From assembly GCF_022201045.2 (NCBI RefSeq), contig NC_068556.1:23603501-23667500 (forward strand): a stretch of DNA of 64,000 nt, read 5' to 3'. A program made the position numbers and the translations under genes. The notes below the pieces were generated by a model. That model was not told the origin of the DNA. It searched no databases and saw only the letters and a list, made by a program, of their open reading frames with translations. Below are positions 24,301 to 35,703 of the stretch, in pieces (the stretch's first letter is position 1; the number at the start of each line of letters is the position of its first letter). This DNA comes from Citrus sinensis. Its lineage: Eukaryota > Streptophyta > Magnoliopsida > Sapindales > Rutaceae.

Positions 24301-25494
24301 GGAGACCTGTCTGAAGAAATTTATATGGATCTGCCACCAGGATGCAGTGGACCAGAACGACTCAATCAGAAAGTATGCAAATTGAAGAAATCATTGTATG
24401 GGTTGAAGCAATCCCCAAGAGCATGGTTCGGGAAATTCACAAAGGCTATGGTTCATTTTGGGTATAACCAAAGCAATTCAGATCATACCTTATTCATTAA
24501 AAAACGACAAGGTAAAATCACTGCCTTTATTGTCTATGTGGATGATATGGTAGTTACAGGCAACGACGAGGAAGAAACATAGGCTCTTCAGAAGTACTTG
24601 TCAAGAGAGTTTGAGATGAAGGATTTAGGTGCCTTAAAATACTTTCTTGGAATTGAGGTTTCTCAATCTAAGGGAGGAATCTTTCTGTCTCAAAGGAAAT
24701 ATGCCTTAGATCTATTACACGAAACGGGAATGACAACTTGTCAGCCTATTGACACCCCAATAGAAGAAGGACTGAAGTTTTGTATTACTTCAGACCAAGT
24801 TCCAGTAGACAAAGGAAGATATCAAAGGCTGATTGGAAGATTGATGTACTTGTCCCACACAAGGCCAGATCTTGCTTATACATTGAGTGTTGTAAGTCAG
24901 TTTATGCATAATCCCGGAGAACAACACATGAAAGCAGTAATGCGGATCCTGAGGTACCTGAAGACAAATCCAGGAAAAGGAATCTTATTTTCCAAAAATG
25001 AAGATTACAGCAACATAGAAGTTTATACTGATGCAGATTGGGCCGGGTCAGTTAGTGATAGACACTCTACTTCAGGATACTTTACCTTTGTGGGAGGAAA
25101 CCTTGTCACATGGAGAAGCAAGAAACAACATGTCGTAGCCCGTTCGAGCGCTGAAGCAGAATATCGAGGCATGACCCTTGGGATATGTGAAGGGCTATGG
25201 ATAAGTTTTATCTTAAACGAATTGGGCTATCCATCACAACAACCAATACAACTATACTGTGACAACAAAGCTGCACGAGATATTGCTCATAACCCAGTTC
25301 AACACGATCGAACAAAACATGTGGAGGTAGATAGATTTTTCATCAAGGAGTAATTAGATGAAAAAATCTTAGAACTGCCGAAAATTCGATCAGAAGATCA
25401 ACTTGCAGATATTTTAACGAAGGTCATTTCAAGCAGGGCATTTACAAAATTCCTAGACAAGTTGGGTATGCAAGACATCTATGCACCAGCTTGA
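21391..25494 (+). pseudogene. Copia A gag-pol polyprotein, eight in-frame stops
   Basis: A single frame spans gag (FYDGSDELQVFTLNQKAFST), a CCHC knuckle (CTHCRKKGHTKEQC), protease (IDSGATDHMT), integrase (CDVCELSKSHR; HSDVWGP), reverse transcriptase (QFDVKNAFLHGDL; VYVDDMVVTGND) and RNase H (YTDADWAG; YCDNKAA). It ends at a TGA at 25492. Internal stops are at 22120 TAA, 22246 TAG, 22663 TAG, 23068 TAG, 23602 TAA, 24034 TAA, 24580 TAG and 25351 TAA, with no frameshift. The second catalytic Asp of integrase reads Asn (HTNNGGEY). The true initiator is probably upstream: an ATG at 21173 opens a Lys-rich frame over an A-rich tract but is one base out of phase. No working polyprotein is possible. 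Confidence 0.92.
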
Positions 25495-25501
25495 GGGGGA
25501 G

Positions 25502-25726
25502 TGTTGAGAATCAAATAAAACGGCATTGAATAAAGCTTTCAAAGACAGAATCTGCACTTGTCAAAGGGGTAATCTGCACTTGTCAAAGAGAAGATCCGCG
25601 CCGAACGGATTGACACATTTCCTTCCGTATTCACATATGTAATCTTTGAAAAAATGTAGCCTCTGCATCTATAAATAACTCTCAATGTATAATGCTTTAT
25701 TTAAGAAATGAAAACACGTTTCTTCA
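25502..25726 (+). repeat. 3' LTR of copia A
   Basis: 225 bases, preceded by the polypurine tract TTGAGGGGGAG. It differs from the 5' LTR by A for G near position 32 and G for C near position 91 of the LTR. Confidence 0.93.
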
Positions 25727-26920
25727 CGTGCTTCTCAGCCAACGTTGACTAAATTCCGGTGACCGTTGACAGGCAAGGTCATTTCGGTAATTTCACACTT
25801 TGAGGGTAATTTTGTAATTTCTGAGCTTGTGGATATTTTAATAATTCCAGGAATTGAAGATTGAGCATAATTATGATTCCGAGGGTAATTCGGTGATTTA
25901 CAATTTTGGAGTATTTTAATTATTTACGAACTTGAGGGTATTTTAGTAATTTTAATGATACATGAGTTGTAAATTATGAATAGATGTTCGTTTTGAGTTT
26001 ATTGCATAAAATATAGTCGTAATTCTGATTTACGAAAAATAATTATGTCGTTTCCTTGATTTAGGAAGATCCGCGAGTGAGAATCGGTCCGCGGACGTGG
26101 ACGATAACCAAGTGTGAACACCGTCACTGTAAGTGGAATATACAAAACCTATTTTTATAGTTAATTATGATAATAAAACATGTTTGCAAAATAAGTATTT
26201 TAAATGTTCTGATTTAATGATTTCCTCGAAATGAATTTTATTCACGCATTGGTATTTTATTAAAATATTTGGTTAATGATTTTGCATATTGACTGTGAAT
26301 AAAGTATGATAGTATTTTAAAGATAAGAAAAATGGATTCAAGTGTGGTATGATTCAAAGTATGGTTAAAAGGTATGTGAATATGAGTAGAATGATTGTTT
26401 TTGAAATCATTAGACAATACCCTTTCCCTCCAGAAACAGTGATATAGATGAGATGAGATAGAAGCCTTTGGGGCCCGTCTGAACACACTTAGTTGTAATA
26501 TTATCTTTTGAGACTCTGGTGATATCTCGAGTAAAATACAGGATTTTGGTTGAGGATGTTGAACATTGGAGTTTGTTGTATATTGAATTATTTTGGGAGT
26601 GTTTGTTTTACATATTTTTATATTGAGAGTGTTATGTATATAAAGGAGACTCTATCGAATTTTTAGCAAAATCCTTACTAATAGAATTATTATCAATCCA
26701 GTTTGGAGGAGGTTAGATAGACTTCCCCTGGGGTTCGGGGCAGGTTGTTTCACCAGATTTTTCATATATTTATTTATTTATTTATTTTAAAATTGCACGT
26801 AGGAAGGTAGTAAGTGCATCATAAATAAATAATAGTAAATTTTACATTTTCCATCGAAATTAATTGTAGAAAGTAACAGAAGAGGGTTTTAGTGTTTCTT
26901 ATTAACTTGAGAGTTTTTGT

Positions 26921-28180
26921 GATTATTTTTATACATCATAGGGGTGCAGCCATCTTTAATCCAGTATGTTGAAATATGTATTTTGTTTATTTATTAACTT
27001 GTCCTTTATCATATTAAAGTAGGAGAACCCTTAATATAGTTATGGTAAGATTTTATAATCCTGATGATATACGCCATTTAATTAACAAATAACAAACATA
27101 AATAGTATTAGTACTATTAATTAATTATAAAGATTTTGACCCCTTCAAGAAGAAAAAGAGCACAATTAATCAAATAGAGATATTTAAAATAATACAATTT
27201 TATATCTATTGCCAAAATAATTCAGTCAACTCATATACACACAATAATTTTATTTATTAATTAAGGACGACAAAATACATGTGCTAAAGAAAGAAGTTTT
27301 TTGTGTATTCCACAAGATCTTAGTAGTTGACTAAACCAACCTTGTATTCACATCATTGATGGATAATAACATTATCCATCCTTTTATTTAACTAAACATA
27401 ATATAAAAGTATAATGCTGTAACACCTAACCAGTGTAGTCAGGGTACCTCCCGTATTGAGGGACAGTGAGAAGATCAGGATCATTGTTATTTATTTTCTC
27501 ATCATCAAACATGCTAACTCCTATATTAACCTGCTGACCCTCTGACCATTCTTTTTTACCTGAAAATTTGATAATAAAAACCTTATTCACAAACACATAT
27601 ATTAAAATTAGAATTATAAATGACATTCAATTGAACATGGTCTAAAAATTAACCTGTGTAAGGAGTTTCCATATTCTTCAAAGCAGAAACGATATCTGTT
27701 AGCTTCTGGAGAACCGTAATCAAAAGTGAGTAGGTGAGCTTGAGTGAGTCCTTATTTCTGGTTTCATGTGATATATATAGATCCAGTGGGTGCATGGATG
27801 TGAGGCAGCCAATATTAGTGCTTGGTAAAGATAACAAATCTACGGCTGAAGTTTAAAATTTGGCATGTCCCACACTATTAAGGAATAAATCAAGTAGAAT
27901 TTATCCATCAAAGACGTGGTTGGACACTTGGACTGGACTCTCGCTTATCAATTTTTATCGTGCGTTTAAAAGTTTGGAATGAGCATCTGTATCTTTTAGC
28001 TAAAATACTTTTTTTAAATTGGTTTAATCTGAAGGAATTTACTTTTAAAAGAAGAAAAACGAAAAGAAATGATAAGATAAGAATAAAGATTATCTTAGAA
28101 TATAGTAAATTAACTTTTTTTTTTACTTTTCCAAATCATTGTCAGGATATTATTATTGTAAAAGTAAAGAAAAATTTAAT
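26921..28180 (-). repeat. Inverted duplication, block A, left arm
   Basis: Reverse complement of 32843-34107 over about 1.26 kb with few differences. The two short open frames inside are identical in translation in both arms. The arm holds the 50-residue peptide gene. Confidence 0.93.
27426..27672 (-). CDS. 50-residue spliced peptide gene, copy 1 (hypothetical)
   Basis: Exon 1 (27654-27672) encodes METPYT and the first base of a Gly. A 94-base GT-AG intron follows, and exon 2 (27426-27559) gives KKEWSEGQQVNIGVSMFDDE to the C-terminus TVPQYGRYPDYTG. Total 50 residues, acidic in the middle, no signal peptide or membrane segment. A TATA box (CTATATATATC on the minus strand, about 27779) lies about 105 bases upstream of this ATG; longer upstream frames cross it, so I chose this start. 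I do not recognise the family. The C-terminus is the part conserved in the decayed third copy at 45263-45510 (VPQYGRNPDYAG). It could also be one exon pair of a longer lost gene. Confidence 0.42.
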
Positions 28181-28225
28181 TTTTATAGATATCACAAGAG
28201 TCTGAAAAGATAATATTACAATTAA

Positions 28226-28365
28226 GTGTGTTCAGACGGGCTCTAAAGGCTTCGATCTCATCTCATCTATATCACTATTTCTGGAGGGGAATGGTATTGT
28301 CTAATGATTTCAAAAACAATCATTATACTCATATTCACATATCTTTTAACCATACTTTGAATCCC
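28226..28365 (-). repeat. Inverted fragment of the solo-LTR-like element
   Basis: Reverse complement of about 26345-26492: shared blocks include GATCTCATCTCATCTATATC against GATATAGATGAGATGAGAT, and CAGACGGGC at the edge. Block A of the inverted duplication lies between the two copies. Confidence 0.75.
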
Positions 28366-29516
28366 TCTTTCCTTTTTATTGTTTAACACCTACACGGCAT
28401 CATCTTGATATAGCAAATTCTTTTCTCTTTTTTCCCATTTTTCTCCATAACAGTCGCACCAACGAAATGTAAGTATGGTTTATTAGCAAAAATAAAATTT
28501 GTGAAAAGAGGTAATCATTTTTTAATCACCAAAATGTGCACAAATTAAATGAAACTTCCAACAATACTTCATGAAATGAAATTTCAAACATGCTAATGTC
28601 ATCAACTATCTTAGCATTGCCTAAAATTGGATGAGTCTGAAACAAGCCATTTCATTGGGATGCAATGTAGAAACCATAAAATTGGAGATGTGCTGTAACA
28701 TTAGCTCTTCAGCATCACATAAGCACTAAAGAAAGCCAAAGTCTATAAATTGCTTTTTAAATTAAAAAGATGTCAGTATAAAGAGTATACACAATACTTA
28801 GGAGGACCTAACTATACACATATAACTGAGCTTTTCATCATCATCTAACACACTCATTAGCAAGCTGTTGCAACTCTGCAACTGGTCACAAAATCAGCCA
28901 GCTAAAAATTCACATGAACAATATCTAGCACCAATTATATCATCGGCGAGCCATATCTTGGACAATCACTTCCATGTGTAAGGCAACCATCTGAAACACA
29001 TTTCTCCCATAATAATAGATCAATCCTCTGCTAAGCACTTCCACGAACACCAAGATTGGAACTTTTTTCTTTTTTCTTTTTTTTGGGAGGAAATTCATTA
29101 ACAAAAAGAAGGAACCAAAGTGAATATATGCAAGTCCTGATACTCCACAACATTTGAAACCAAAAGACATGCACTAGGGAGCTGGTTACTCTTTCAAGAT
29201 TGATGGTGCCAATTCCCTCGATGAAATTAAATCTCGAGTCTGAAAATGAAAACTTCCTCACCTCATATATGAGTTGTGAGAAACAAAGAACTTGTAATCG
29301 GGATGACTGACTTGCAAAAGCTTAAGCCAGTTGTCTGCAACTCGCAGCAGAGAATTAGCTTTCTGACACTCATAATTAAACTCCATTACAGTTCCAAAAA
29401 GAAACTTTGAACTTGTATGAAGCAAGCCCGAAAGTCGGTAACGGTAGCTTATACAACATGTCAGCACTGTGAACCTCCCTAACAGTCAAATTAGGGAAGT
29501 GTAGCCCTTCAGAGCT
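28366..29516. other. Unresolved stretch, possible gene fragment
   Basis: No confident gene. A minus-strand frame at 29258-29467 has protein-like composition (NSLLRVADNWLKLLQVSHPD) and could be an exon remnant, but I recognise no family and see no clean splice partners. A pyrimidine-rich T run near 29068-29084 followed by GGGAGGAAATTCATTAA resembles the 3' end of a plant LINE. Confidence 0.3.
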
Positions 29517-30109
29517 TGAATTATACGACTTTGTTCTCAAATTTTATCCTCTACAGCTTCTTTCGCTAAGAAAAATTAAAGGAAAATTTGGAAAGTGGTA
29601 TAGTCAACAAGGAAGGCTTTAATTTAAATGTAACGATGAGAAAGTATTTTAAATGACAAGACAGACACTTACCACAAGATAACCTCCATAAAATCTTTAA
29701 TGATCAGTTACCCTTTATTATAATTTAACCCCAATTGGTTGTTATTATTTAAAACATAATGCCCCAAAATTAAAATAATGGTCCGACGATAGCTTCACAC
29801 AATAGACAAGTATTTTGAATTAAATACTGGTTTGGATCTTATGCAGAACGAGTAATATGAAAGCATGCAGACACTTGGATGTGGTGGTGTTGAGCTGCAT
29901 TTGGAAAAATGATACTCTGTTTGGTAGAGCAATTTAATCAGACCCATGCATGATTCTCTTATTCATTGCACAAATTGAGGCTCCCTCTACAAAGGCACAA
30001 ACAATAAGAGAAATTTTATCAAAAGCTCTCGCTTTTTTTTCTTTTGGGCATTCATTTGTGTGTACAACTATAATTATCTTGCGGGTGCCGGCCGGCACAT
30101 GAAGTCATG
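29517..30109 (-). repeat. Inverted duplication, block B, left arm
   Basis: Reverse complement of 34108-35703 apart from a hAT element present only in the right arm and a 9-base difference at that site. Ends next to a GTGCCGGCCGGCAC palindrome. Non-coding. Confidence 0.9.
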
Positions 30110-31321
30110 CACTCAATGACAATTATCGGTTTTAGTTTTCTAAAAAATTTAAGTTTTCTGCTAATATTGTAATGATTTGAGCCACATGTATAATTTTTCA
30201 TTTACTGACCCTAACTCATATGTTGATAGCATGTACTTGGTTAAGAAAAAACCCGAATGGATCTAAATGTTACAAAAATCTAAATCCATATGTTTGAATG
30301 ATATATTTATTTTTTATTCTTTTATTTATGAGTATAAGTGGTAAGTTATTTGTTTTTATAAATTCAAAACATTTTAAATCTAGTTTTTTAACACTTATGC
30401 CCTCAAAAGTGTTATATATATCTAGAAGTTTAAATAGGTACATATTCATGATGTTATCTAGTATAATACTATTTATATGTTATAAAAATTTATAAGGTAA
30501 TCATTTGATATATAATTTGTGGAAAATAATTTTGATAACATTATTTTTATTGTTTTCTGATAATAAAAGAATATGCCTAAATTCAAATTGAATTTGTATG
30601 TTTGGTACTTTATACTAAGTAAAAATTGAGATCAAGAGAAATTCTAATACGACATCTCACTTACAATATTACAATGAATTAGAAAAATCTTTTTGATTAG
30701 AGAAAAAAAAGGATTATTAGATTTTACATAATAGGTATGAAATAAATATATTTAAATGATGATGTTTGTAAAAAAAATAATTTTTCATTAAGATATTTTA
30801 TCATTTAAATAAACGTTAAAAATTTTTAATTTTTTCATTTAGATGAAAATATCTTACAATAAGAATTCAGATACAAAAACAAATAAGGCAAACTTTAAAA
30901 GTATCTTAAATTAATGTAAATTAAAACTTCAGATATAAAAACAAATAAGTGCGTAATTTGGATTTTGCTATGTTTATAAAAAAAATTTCTTTTTCTATTT
31001 GCATTTTATTATTTTACTTGTTCACGCTCTTCAAGATAATTTAAGGCCTCAAGCAAATTTTCAAAATTAGGCTTTTTTAATTTAAATTAAGATATTGATG
31101 ATAAACATTTTATTTTAGATTAATTCCTTTTAGATAGAAAATCATTAATAAATTTGGCACATCAATTCGTGTGCCAAATTTTTTTGAAGTGTATATATAA
31201 AATGTTCCAATTTACTTTAGAATCATGGATTTTACTAAAATCTAGAAAAGTTATTAAATAATGTGGTTTAATAATGTAATGATTGTAATTTAACCGGACT
31301 TTAATAAATTCAAGATCCTAA

Positions 31322-31393
<72 letters not shown>

Positions 31394-32842
31394 GATAGAT
31401 AATGTTGAACATGAATTTCATTTGGTGGGAAAGAATAAGAAATTATGTTAAACAACTTCAGTGAAAAATAGCAGCCATTACCGAAATGAATATAGAAATT
31501 CAAAATTTAAATATAGAGAGATTAATATTAATTAATTTGGTAATAACATTTTCCATGTCGTCCTATATTAATTTTTAAATTAATATAATTGAAAAGGATG
31601 GTGAAGCAAAGAATATATTAGATGAAATAGGTTAAATGTAATCTCTATAACAAAATTATGTAGTTCAGAACTATCACACAAACCCTATTATGTTCAAAGT
31701 AGAAAGAAACGTAGGACTAGTGGCATCCCTCTAATTTCCTTTTAGCACCGCCATTTAACGTCAAGTCTGAATTTAATTCCAAAATCATTCTTTTCCTCAA
31801 TAAACATTTAAATTCAAAATTTTCAGTTTCTTCCTCATTTTGTACTCGTCTACTAGGCCCAGTAGCCTTGCTGCCCGTCATCAACATGGACAAAAAGTTT
31901 CATGATAAATTTCTGGAATATCAGTCATTTATTCATTCATTAAACCACATATACTTGAAATAACTATAGTTAAAAGAGGACACAGCAAGCTTAATTTCAG
32001 GAAAATGGTAAGAAAATTTTAAATATAGTTCAGACCTGAGTACCTGACACCCTTAACCAGAACATTTGATTAATTCCTAAACGTGTCTAATTCTACTCAG
32101 ATAGCGAAGACAAGTAGGTCAAAATGATTACAACTGCTGTTATCTAGAGACTTTGGCCACCAAGCTTCCGTTTAATTAGTCTCTATCTTTTGGGTTCAAG
32201 TATCTGTTTAATCAATCCATAAATTTTGAAAAAAAGATGAGACTATATCTATTAATTTCCTCTCTATACCTTCTTTTTAGTTAAGAATTTTATTACTTAA
32301 ATAATTATTTTAAAGATTACTTAATTAACCATTTCTCTCTCGCTTCTCAATTTCATATATTCTCATAACTTCATTCAACTATATTGTTTTAGCTGCAAAT
32401 AACTAGTATTACTAACTAAGAGGAACCAAAGCCACTATTGAAAGATAGACATCAATAGGTTCTTATCGGACATTAAATTAAGTTAATGAATATCAAGAAA
32501 TTAATTTTTACCAAATTCAAAAGTTTAAAAAAAATATCAAAAAAAATTCTCCTATATAAAAAGCATGAAATAGGAATCATGATATAATAAGAAAGGCCAA
32601 AAATGAATTCAAATTAGAGTGAAATTAAGTATTTAATTTACAAAATGTGAGAGTAGTGAGAGCGTATAAAATTGAAGAGAGAAGAAGAAGATTAGTAAAA
32701 AATGATTTCGAGATTTTTAAATTTTTAATTGCTTAATAATGATTTTTTTTTAATTAGGTATAGAGAGAAATTTAATGGGTCCAAATAGTCCCACGAGAAA
32801 TGCTTTAAAATATTTATGCCGTTAATTATGTACAGAATTGTT
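30110..32842. other. AT-rich spacer between the inverted arms
   Basis: About 2.7 kb with no supportable gene. Contains the CT/AT microsatellite listed next. Confidence 0.5.
31324..31394. repeat. CT/AT compound microsatellite
   Basis: About 28 CT dinucleotides followed by AT repeats and GATAGATA. An open frame translating as repeated Arg-Glu on the minus strand is an artefact of it. Confidence 0.95.
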
Positions 32843-34107
32843 ATTAAATTTTTCTTTACTTTTATAATAATAATATCCTGACAATGATTTGGAAAAGTAA
32901 AAAAAAAAAGTTAATTTACTATATTCTAAGATAATGTTTATTCTTATCTTATCATTTCTTTTCGTTTTTCTTCGTTTAAAAGTAAATTCCTTCATAGCTA
33001 AATTCTACTTATCATTTCTTTATTCTTAGCTAAAAGATACAGATGCTCATTCCAAACTTTTAAACGCACGATAAAAATTGATAAGCGAGAGTCCAGTCCA
33101 AGTGTCCAACCACGTCTTTGATGGATAAATTCTACTTGATTTATTCCTTAATAGTATGGGACACGCCAAATTTTAAACTTCAGCCGTAGATTTGTTATCT
33201 TTACCAAGCACTAATATTGGCTGCCTCACATCCATGCACCCACTGGATCTATATATATCACATGAAACCAGAAATAAGGACTCACTCAAGCTCACCTACT
33301 CACTTTTGATTACGGTTCTCCAGAAGCTAACAGATATCGTTTCTGCTTTGAAGAATATGGAAACTCCTTACACAGGTTAATTTTTAGACCATGTTCAATT
33401 GAATGTCATTTATAATTCTAATTTTAATATATGTGTTTGTGAATAAGGTTTTTATTATCAAATTTTCAGGTAAAAAAGAATGGTCAGAGGGTCAGCAGGT
33501 TAATATAGGAGTTAGCATGTTTGATGATGAGAAAATAAATAACAATGATCCTGATCTTCTCACTGTCCCTCAATACGGGAGGTACCCTGACTACACTGGT
33601 TAGGTGTTACAGCATTATACTTTTATATTATGTTTAGTTAAATAAAAGGATGGATAATGTTATTATCCATCAATGATGTGAATACAAGGTTGGTTTAGTC
33701 AACTACTAAGATCTTGTGGAATACACAAAAAACTTCTTTCTTTAGCACATGTATTTTGTCGTCCTTAATTAATAAATAAAATTATTGTGTGTATATGAGT
33801 TGACTGAATTATTTTGGCAATAGATATAAAATTGTATTGTTTTAAATATCTCTATTTGATTAATTGTGCTCTTTTTCTTCTTGAAGGGGCCAAAATCTTT
33901 ATAATTAATTAATAGTACTAATACTATTTATGTTTGTTATTTGTTAATTAAATGGCGTATATCATCAGGATTATAAAATCTTACCATAACTATATTAAGG
34001 GTTCTCCTACTTTAATATGATAAAGGACAAGTTAATAAATAAGCAAAATACATATTTCAACATACTGGATTAAAGATGGCTGCACCCCTATGACGTATAA
34101 AAATAAC
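32843..34107 (+). repeat. Inverted duplication, block A, right arm
   Basis: Inverted copy of 26921-28180. It joins block B directly at 34107/34108, unlike the left side. Confidence 0.93.
33357..33603 (+). CDS. 50-residue spliced peptide gene, copy 2 (hypothetical)
   Basis: Exons 33357-33375 and 33470-33603 with a 94-base intron. The predicted protein is identical to copy 1 at 27426-27672. The TATA box CTATATATATC lies near 33248-33258, about 105 bases upstream. Identity of both exons is explained by the recent duplication and is not itself evidence of selection. The C-terminal PQYGRYPDY motif is again intact. Function unknown. Confidence 0.42.
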
Positions 34108-35703
34108 CATGACTTCATGTGCCGGCCGGCACCCGCAAGATAATTATAGTTGTACACACAAATGAATGCCCAAAAGAAAAAAAAGCGAGAGCTTTTGATA
34201 AAATTTCTCTTATTGCTTGTGCCTTTGTAGAGGGAGCCTCAATTTGTGCAATGAATAAGAGAATCATGCATGGGTCTGATTAAATTGCTCTACCAAACAG
34301 AGTATCATTTTTCCAAATGCAGCTCAACACCACCACATGGTCCACTAGGGATGGCAATGGAGTAGATATGGGTTGGATCTACTCTGCTCTAGATCCAAAT
34401 TCATAATAAAAATCAAGATCCGTATCTGCTCCAGATTCGTCATGAATCCATATTTTTCGCTCCATATCCAGATCCAAAAAATAAATAAATATCTATATCT
34501 GCTTCAAATCTGAAAAAAAAAATCCAAATATACTCTAGATCTGTCATGAATTTTAAAATTCAGTAATAAAAAAGTAATAATTTTTTAGATTGAAAAGTGA
34601 AGGCCAAAATGTATTGATAACAAATAAATTATATAATTTTTCTCAAAAATATAATAAATATTGTAGCTTATACTTTTACACCAAAATAAAAACTAAGAAA
34701 GATAATAAAATATCATTCAGAAGTAATTGCAGGAGTAAGATTAATCTAATATTTTATTATCTCTTTCATCATTCTAATATCCACGATACACCTACCATCA
34801 TTCCTACAACATTAGATAATGACATATAAATTAAATATGATTTATATTCAGTCCTTTACTATTTGTATTATGACCATATTTGACTAAATATATGAATAAC
34901 TATATTCCTTAAAAATTATTTGGCCAATATAATAAAATAAATTGACAGGTTATATTACTTGTCTTGCAATTTGAATATTGCATGTACATGCTTTGGGGCT
35001 GGCTGACCTTTAAATTTACAAAACTAACATTTAAGTTTTAAGAGTTTAAATGCATGGTAAATACTACTAATATGATATGAATAAAATTTATTATCATTAT
35101 AATTCCACAATTGTTAAGAAACTTTTAAAATAAAATAAAATTAAAAGATGAGTGGATATGAATATGGATTTAGATATTAAGATGATCCATATCTGCTTCA
35201 GATTTGTCTCAGATCCGCACATCGATATCCAAATTCGATCCAAATCCATTTTAAACCGATCCAAATCCGATCCGATTGGATTTGGATGATGTGAATCTTG
35301 GATCAGATCCAATCTATTGCCATCCCTATGGTCCACATCCAAGTGTCTGCATGCTTTCATATTACTCGTTCGGATATAAGATCCAAACCAGTATTTAATT
35401 CAAAATACTTGTGTATTGCGTGAAGCTATCGTAGGACCATTATTTTGATTTTGGGGCATTATGTTTTAAATAATAACAACCAATTGGGGATAAATTATAA
35501 TAAAGGGTAACTGATCATTAAAGATTTTATGGAGGTTATCTTGTGGTAAGTGTCTATCTTGTCATTTAAAATATTTTCTCATCGTTACATTTAAATTAAA
35601 GCCTTCCCTTGTTGACTATACCACTTTCCAAAATTTCCTTTAATTTTTCTTAGCGAAAGAAGCTGTAGAGGATAAAATTTGAGAACAAAGTCGTATAATT
35701 CAT
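34108..35703 (+). repeat. Inverted duplication, block B, right arm
   Basis: Inverted copy of 29517-30109, split by the hAT element at 34346-35328. Confidence 0.9.
34338..35336. mobile_element. Non-autonomous hAT element with 8-bp target duplication
   Basis: A 983-base element (34346-35328) with perfect 13-base terminal inverted repeats TAGGGATGGCAAT/ATTGCCATCCCTA is flanked by TGGTCCAC on both sides (34338-34345 and 35329-35336). An 8-base target duplication with TAGGG-type ends is diagnostic of the hAT superfamily. The subterminal regions are rich in GATCC and GATCCAAAT in both orientations, the usual transposase-binding pattern. The longest frames are below 90 codons and unrelated to transposase, so it needs a transposase in trans. 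The left arm lacks it. Confidence 0.93.

Larger units (their letters stand above)
20252..25726 (+). mobile_element. Ty1/copia retrotransposon A, full-length but inactivated
   Basis: Two 225-base LTRs (TG...CA) differ at two positions. Between them lie a primer site TGGTATCAGAGCC, a leader with iterated palindromes, one gag-pol frame with eight in-frame stops, and a purine tract before the 3' LTR. The order gag, protease, integrase, reverse transcriptase, RNase H is the copia order. I find no matching 5-base target duplication (AACCC before, CGTGC after). Confidence 0.93.
19735..26752 (+). mobile_element. Solo-LTR-like element interrupted by copia element A
   Basis: Comparison with the diverged copy near 44.45 kb shows that 19735-26752 is inserted DNA. 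It starts TGTAACATAAG, ends GGTTGTTTCA (TG...CA) and is flanked by CCACA and CCAGA, a 5-base duplication with one change. Without copia A (20252-25726) the inserted element is about 1.54 kb with no coding region, as expected for a solo LTR of a large, possibly Ty3/gypsy-type, element. A block of it (26345-26492) recurs inverted at 28226-28365. The family assignment is inference; the insertion boundaries are seen directly. Confidence 0.6.
26753..28180 (-). repeat. Segment S, first copy, right part
   Basis: Continues the match to the 44-46 kb copy (26755-26920 versus 44455-44620, then 26990-28180 versus 44870-45970). The part from 26921 is also one arm of the near-identical inverted duplication. 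Confidence 0.7.

Noticed and set aside
29258..29467. Minus-strand frame with protein-like composition
   Set aside because: No recognised family, no matching splice partners; kept only as a possible exon remnant in the description of that stretch.
31318..31503. Minus-strand frame with repeated Arg-Glu
   Set aside because: Produced by the CT microsatellite.
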